Below are positions 37,749-41,186 of a stretch of DNA of 41,186 nt, in pieces. The notes under the pieces were generated by a model. The model saw nothing but the letters and a program-made list of their open reading frames with translations, was not told where the DNA came from and did not search any database. The first letter of the stretch is position 1. Each line of letters starts with the position of its first letter. The stretch is from contig DASZZZ010000001.1 in NCBI GenBank assembly GCA_036260375.1, positions 1 to 41,186 of the forward strand, written 5' to 3'. This DNA comes from DASZZZ01 sp036260375 (GTDB lineage: Bacteria; Actinomycetota; CADDZG01; WHSQ01). A program made the translations under genes and the position numbers.

Positions 37749-38909
37749 CTAGTGCGGCGCGTGCCTCCCGAGCCGCACGTCGCCGACCCCGTTGGACGAC
37801 GCCTGCGGGATGCCGTTGCGCGCGGCGACCGAGTCGACGCCGTCGCCGGCGATGAACGCCTCCAGCAGGTCGCGCGCGTCCGTGTCGGAGTACTGCACGG
37901 GCGGCGACTTCATGAAGTACGCGCTCGGGGCGAGCAGCGGTCCGCCGATGCCGCGGTCGAGCGCGAGCTTGGCGCAGCGGATCGCGTCGATGACGACGCC
38001 GGCGGAGTTGGGCGAGTCCCACACCTCTAGCTTGAGCTCGATGTTGACGGGGACGTCGCCGAACTCACGCCCCTCGATGCGGATGTAGGCCCACTTGCGA
38101 TCCTCGAGCCACGGGACGTGGTCGGACGGTCCGATGTGGATGTCGTCGGCGTCGATGCCGGCCGAGATCTGCGACGTGACCGACTGCGTCTTCGAGATCT
38201 TCTTGGACTTGAGGCGCGCGCGCTCGAGCATGTTCTTGAAGTCCATGTTGCCGCCGAAGTTCAGCTGGTAGGTGCGGTCGATCACGACGCCGCGGTCCTC
38301 GAACAGACGGGCGAGCATGCGGTGCGAGATCGTCGCGCCGACCTGGCTCTTGATGTCGTCGCCGACGATCGGCACGCCGCGGTGCGCGAAGCGCTGCGCC
38401 CAGTCGCCGTTGGTCGCGATGAACACCGGCATGCAGTTGATGAACGCGACCTTCGCCTCGAGCGCGGCCTCGGCGTAGAAGCGCGCCGCTTGCTCGGAGC
38501 CCACGGGCAGATAGCTCACCAGAACGTCGGTCTCCGTGTCGCGCAGCACCTTGGCGACGTCGACGGGGGCGACGTCCGACTCCACGACCGTCTCGCGGTA
38601 GTAGTGGCCGAGGCCGTCGTAGGTGTGGCCGCGCTGCACGGTCACGCCGGTTGGCGGTACGTCCGCGAACTTGATCGTGTTGTTCGGCTCGGCCCAGATG
38701 GCGTCGGCGAGATCGAGCCCGACTTTGTCGGCGTCGACGTCGAACGCGCACGAGAACTCGACGTCGGACACGTGGTAGGAGCCGAGCTCGACGTGCATGA
38801 GGCCCGGGATGCGCTCGTCCGAGCGCGCCTTGGCGTAGTACTCGACTCCCTGCACGAGGCTCGACGCGCAGTTGCCGACTCCGACGATGCCGACTCGCAC
38901 CTTGGGCAT
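37749..38909 (-). CDS. ino1: Inositol-3-phosphate synthase
   Basis: A 386-residue NAD-dependent enzyme that converts glucose-6-phosphate to inositol-3-phosphate, the first step to inositol lipids and mycothiol in actinobacteria. The Rossmann motif is VGIVGVGNCASSLVQGVEYY; other family blocks are DVLVSYLPVGSEQAARFYAEAAL, FINCMPVFIA, PIVGDDIKSQVGATISHRMLARLF, the catalytic-region LNFGGNMDFKNML with the following Lys-rich KSKKISKTQSV, and IGPSDHVPWLEDRKWAYIRIEG. GGGGAG precedes the ATG. It follows padR by 11 nt, an arrangement also seen as Rv0046c-Rv0047c. Confidence 0.95.
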   Translation of the reverse strand: MPKVRVGIVGVGNCASSLVQGVEYYAKARSDERIPGLMHVELGSYHVSDVEFSCAFDVDADKVGLDLADAIWAEPNNTIKFADVPPTGVTVQRGHTYDGLGHYYRETVVESDVAPVDVAKVLRDTETDVLVSYLPVGSEQAARFYAEAALEAKVAFINCMPVFIATNGDWAQRFAHRGVPIVGDDIKSQVGATISHRMLARLFEDRGVVIDRTYQLNFGGNMDFKNMLERARLKSKKISKTQSVTSQISAGIDADDIHIGPSDHVPWLEDRKWAYIRIEGREFGDVPVNIELKLEVWDSPNSAGVVIDAIRCAKLALDRGIGGPLLAPSAYFMKSPPVQYSDTDARDLLEAFIAGDGVDSVAARNGIPQASSNGVGDVRLGRHAPH

Positions 38910-38920
38910 GCTCTCCCCTT

Positions 38921-39526
38921 TCAGGCGTTGGTGGTCAGGTCCGGAGGGGAGCCGATGCCCCGCTCCCTGGTGATGAGCTCGTCGATCCACGCGATGTCGC
39001 TCTCGGTGGTCGCCATGTCGTGGTTCTGCAGCGTCAGCGCGTAGCTGTCCATGCGCTCGCGGTACTCGCGCAGGTTGGCGCGGAACTGCGCCAGCTTGTC
39101 CTGGAGGTACGCGCGCCGGCGCTCGAGCAGGAGCAGGCGGGTCTCCGGGCGCAGGTAGCGGAAGAACGCGAGCTTCAACGTGAAGTGCTCGGCGTCGAGC
39201 GTCGTGCCGACCTCCTCGAGCATCGCGGCGAACATCTCCTCGCCGGCGGGCGTGATGCGGTAGACGGTCTTGCGGCGCCCCTTGGGCTCGGCCGTCCGCA
39301 GGCCGCGCGAGCCGCTCGTCCGGCGGCGCCGCGGCGACGGCTCGACGACCTTCTCCACCGCTCCCTCGCGCGCGAGGCGGCGGAGCGTCGGGTACAGCGA
39401 GCCCCACGACACCTGCCACAGGGGGCCGAGCATCGTGCCGAGCTGCTTGCGGAGCTCGTAGCCGTGCATGGCCCGCTCCTTGAGGAGGCCGAGCACGGGA
39501 AGCTCCAGCATTCCTGGCTGCTTCAT
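38921..39526 (-). CDS. PadR family transcriptional regulator
   Basis: A 201-residue PadR regulator. The winged helix is MLELPVLGLLKERAMHGYELRKQL with SWGSLYPTLRRLAREGAVEKVVE, and YRITPAGEEMFAAMLEEV closes the wing. The wing is enlarged by an Arg/Ser/Gly insertion (PSPRRRRTSGSRGLRTAEPKGRRK). A C-terminal helical domain (LKLAFFRYLRPETRLLLLERRRAYL) is of the Vir_act_alpha_C type used for dimerisation. It is the first gene of a padR-ino1 operon and a four-unit inverted-repeat array lies just upstream, so it probably represses itself and ino1. The ATG at 39526 is used; an ATG five codons later is also possible. Confidence 0.9.
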   Translation of the reverse strand: MKQPGMLELPVLGLLKERAMHGYELRKQLGTMLGPLWQVSWGSLYPTLRRLAREGAVEKVVEPSPRRRRTSGSRGLRTAEPKGRRKTVYRITPAGEEMFAAMLEEVGTTLDAEHFTLKLAFFRYLRPETRLLLLERRRAYLQDKLAQFRANLREYRERMDSYALTLQNHDMATTESDIAWIDELITRERGIGSPPDLTTNA

Positions 39527-39552
39527 GAGGCGGATCGGGTCCCTTCTCGACG

Positions 39553-39604
39553 TATCGCTTCTGCGTATCGGAACGATATATCGAAACGATATATCACCTC
39601 GATA
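39553..39604. promoter_or_regulatory. Tandem 13-bp operator-like array before padR-ino1
   Basis: Four consecutive 13-bp units: TATCGCTTCTGCG (39553), TATCGGAACGATA (39566), TATCGAAACGATA (39579) and TATCACCTCGATA (39592). Units two and three are perfect inverted repeats (TATCG-3-CGATA), unit four has one mismatch and unit one keeps only the left half. It is AT-rich in a very GC-rich setting and covers the likely promoter region of padR. Inferred to be the PadR operator. Confidence 0.75.
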
Positions 39605-39700
39605 CCGCGGCGCGCAAGGAGCGACGGGCGCGGGCACCCTCACCGCGCGCCAAGGCGCGCCGGGCGCGGCGGACCCGCGCCTCTACTACCATCGACGGCC

Positions 39701-40147
39701 ATGGCGTTCTCCGGGAGGTCGTTCGACCCCACCAGGACCCCGCCGCGGCCGGCGGGGCCGGTCGTCGACTACACGCTCGCGCGCCGCTCCACGCTGGCGT
39801 CGCTCCGGCGCGGCGGGCTCGACACGACCGACGTGTGCGACGCGCACCCGGAGCTGCTGCGCGCCGGCAAGCACATCGGCGAGGACGCCGCGGCCCCCTG
39901 TCCCGTGTGCTCGCACGAGTCGCTCCGGTGGGTGCGCTACGTCTACGGCGACGAGCTCAAGCGCAACAACGGCCGCGTCGTGTATCCGGCCGACTGGCTC
40001 CAGGAGCTGGCGACGACCCACGACCACTTCACGTGCTACGTCGTCGAGGTGTGCCTCGACTGCTCGTGGAACCACCTCGTGCGCGCCTACAGCGCCGGCC
40101 GACAGTACGCCGCCCCGCCGGGCGCGGAGCGCAGGCAACGGCGCTGA
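39701..40147 (+). CDS. DUF5318 family protein
   Basis: A 148-residue soluble protein of the actinobacterial DUF5318 family (Rv0049-like). Recognisable blocks are VVDYTLARRSTLASLRRGGLDTTDVCDAHPELLRAGKHIGE, a zinc-ribbon-like pair of Cys-x2-Cys motifs (CPVCSHESLRWVRYVYGDELK and EVCLDCSWNHLVR) and the HFTCYVVEVC strand between them. The family's role is unknown. TACCAT stands 8 nt before the ATG, so the message may be leaderless. It is followed after 8 nt by a membrane-protein gene. Confidence 0.88.
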   Translation: MAFSGRSFDPTRTPPRPAGPVVDYTLARRSTLASLRRGGLDTTDVCDAHPELLRAGKHIGEDAAAPCPVCSHESLRWVRYVYGDELKRNNGRVVYPADWLQELATTHDHFTCYVVEVCLDCSWNHLVRAYSAGRQYAAPPGAERRQRR

Positions 40148-40155
40148 CGCCCGCC

Positions 40156-40800
40156 GTGGCGGCCGCGTCCGCCGCCGCGCGCGCCGCCGGCTCGGTCGTC
40201 GCGCTGGGCGCGCTGACCGGTCTCGCCCCCGCCGACGTCGTCGTGGTCGTCGGCGGGCTCGGCGCCGTCACGGCCGGACGCTGCATGACGCTCGAGCCGC
40301 CCGCCGCCGCGCGCGCCGCCGCTGCGGCGGCCGTCGGAGGGGCCGCGCTCGGCGTCACGGCGCTGCGGTGGGGCGAGCCGGACCTCGGCGCGCTGCGCGG
40401 CGTCCAGGCGGTGCTCGGCCCGACGCTAACGGTCGGACCGGCGCCGGCGGCGACCGCGACCGCGCTCGCCGCGGGCGCGGCCGTCGTCGCGTTCGCGCTG
40501 TGGCTGGCACCGCCCGTCGCGGCGCGCCGCGTCGCGTGGCTCGCGCTCGCGGCCGAGGGGATCGTCGTCGCGCTCGCGTGCGTGGCGCTGTTCTGGGGGC
40601 CCGCGCTGCCCTCGCGCGGCTCGGACGACTTCGCCGGCGCGGTCGCGACGTGGGTCGGCGCGACCGCCCTCGTCGCGCTCGCGCTCGTGCTGCTCGCGCT
40701 CGCGGCGCGCCGGCTGCGTCCGCGGTGGACGTGGGCGCTGCTCGCGGTCGCGGCGGCCGCCGCCGTGGCCGGAGCCGCCGTCGCGGCCACGGCGGCGTGA
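40156..40800 (+). CDS. Ala-rich multi-pass membrane protein, unknown
   Basis: A 214-residue protein from the GTG at 40156. It is made almost wholly of hydrophobic Ala/Val/Leu segments, about six helices (for example SVVALGALTGLAPADVVVVV, ALAAGAAVVAFALWLAPPV, AWLALAAEGIVVALACVALF, VGATALVALALVLLALAAR) separated by short Arg-rich loops. No family is recognised. Its stop overlaps the GTG of the next gene (GTGA), so both are probably parts of one membrane complex. Composition bias makes a function call unsafe. Confidence 0.6.
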   Translation: MAAASAAARAAGSVVALGALTGLAPADVVVVVGGLGAVTAGRCMTLEPPAAARAAAAAAVGGAALGVTALRWGEPDLGALRGVQAVLGPTLTVGPAPAATATALAAGAAVVAFALWLAPPVAARRVAWLALAAEGIVVALACVALFWGPALPSRGSDDFAGAVATWVGATALVALALVLLALAARRLRPRWTWALLAVAAAAAVAGAAVAATAA

Positions 40801-41186
40801 GCGACGCCGCGGTCGCCGCGCTCGTACTGGGGCACGCGGCGCTCGGCGCGCTGTGCCTGCTCCTCGGCCCCCTGCCGCGCGTGGCGCGCGGGCGCGCCGT
40901 CGCCGCGGTCGCGCTCGCCGGCGTCGCGCTCGGCGTCGCGCTCGTCGTCGCGCGCACGACGGGCGAGACGTGGCGCAGCGTGCGCCTCGAGCCGGCCGGG
41001 GCGGCTGCCGCGGGGGCTGCGGCGGCGTGCGCGTGGCTCCTCGTCGCCGCGGCCGTCCCGTCCGCCGAGCGGTGGCGCGCCGGCGCCCTCACGGGCGCGG
41101 GCGCGGCCGGGCTCGCCGCGTTCGCCACGGGCGCGTGGGCCGCGCCGGCGCTGTTGTTCTGGACGTGCGCGTCGCTCGCGGCCGCG
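40797..41186 (+). CDS. Membrane protein, 5' part (cut by window end)
   Basis: The frame opens with GTG at 40797, overlapping the previous stop, and stays open for 130 codons to the window edge. It is hydrophobic, with about four segments (AALVLGHAALGALCLLLGPL, AVAAVALAGVALGVALVVA, AAAGAAAACAWLLVAAAV, AGLAAFATGAWAAPALLFW). The end (PALLFWTCASLAAA) loosely recalls antiporter-like subunits of complex I, but the visible part is too short and biased to decide. Likely partner of the preceding membrane protein. Confidence 0.55.
   Translation, partial: MSDAAVAALVLGHAALGALCLLLGPLPRVARGRAVAAVALAGVALGVALVVARTTGETWRSVRLEPAGAAAAGAAAACAWLLVAAAVPSAERWRAGALTGAGAAGLAAFATGAWAAPALLFWTCASLAAA

Noticed and set aside
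36276..38030. Long plus-strand frame opposite the MFS and ino1 genes
   Set aside because: Charged low-complexity translation, antisense to conserved genes.

Overview
The window is GC-rich chromosomal DNA from an actinobacterium (Actinomycetota) and is centred on the replication origin. The gene order gyrA-gyrB-dciA-recF-dnaN-dnaA-rpmH-rnpA-yidD-yidC-khpB-rsmG-parA-parB, followed by a CwlM-type amidase, trxB, anti-sigma, sigM, kinase, murJ, a DUF6049 gene and a CCA/poly(A) polymerase family gene, is the arrangement known from Mycobacterium tuberculosis (Rv0006 back through Rv0001, then Rv3924c to Rv3907c). The right end (ino1, PadR, DUF5318) matches the Rv0046c-Rv0049 neighbourhood. Differences point to a lineage outside the mycobacteria: no trxC beside trxB, no mutT4, separate MurJ and kinase genes, an orphan pilT and a KGG stress protein. 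The class cannot be fixed from the sequence alone.

Layout. 1-412: end of a DUF1684 gene. 464-3980: four-gene osmoprotectant (OpuC/ProU-type) ABC transporter operon, minus strand. 4042-5234: a tiny membrane protein and a saccharopine-dehydrogenase-like protein, divergent from the transporter across a shared promoter. 5251-13661: DUF3566 protein, gyrA, gyrB, dciA, recF, dnaN, all minus strand. 13690-15531: a probable two-part oriC flanking dnaA, with the best DnaA boxes upstream of dnaA. 15813-18097: rpmH-rnpA-yidD-yidC-khpB on the plus strand, with overlapping junctions from rnpA onward. 18206-20400: a complete 2195-bp IS1595-family transposon with 23-bp perfect terminal inverted repeats, an 8-bp target duplication and three passenger genes, inserted at the edge of a parS site. 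20470-22994: rsmG-parA-parB. 23051-32503: a minus-strand block for cell-wall synthesis and regulation (amidase, trxB, anti-sigma, ECF sigma, Ser/Thr kinase, small membrane protein, murJ, DUF6049). 32681-36432: KGG protein, pilT, cca, methyltransferase. 36429-39526: MFS transporter, ino1, PadR. 39701-41186: DUF5318 protein and two membrane proteins, the last cut by the window edge.

How it works together. The core encodes initiation (DnaA, DnaN, DciA), topology (GyrAB), repair (RecF), segregation (ParA, ParB, two parS sites), and the membrane insertase/RNase P set. The wall block links lipid II export (MurJ) to a membrane kinase, an ECF sigma/anti-sigma pair and a peptidoglycan amidase-fold protein.

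The most notable observations are the passenger-bearing IS1595 transposon that split a tandem parS pair; a four-unit 13-bp operator-like array in front of padR-ino1; a recurring TAnnnT-(6-8 nt)-start-codon signature implying leaderless transcripts; a Gln at the quinolone-resistance position of GyrA; and a catalytically complete kinase separate from MurJ. No rRNA, tRNA or CRISPR array was seen.
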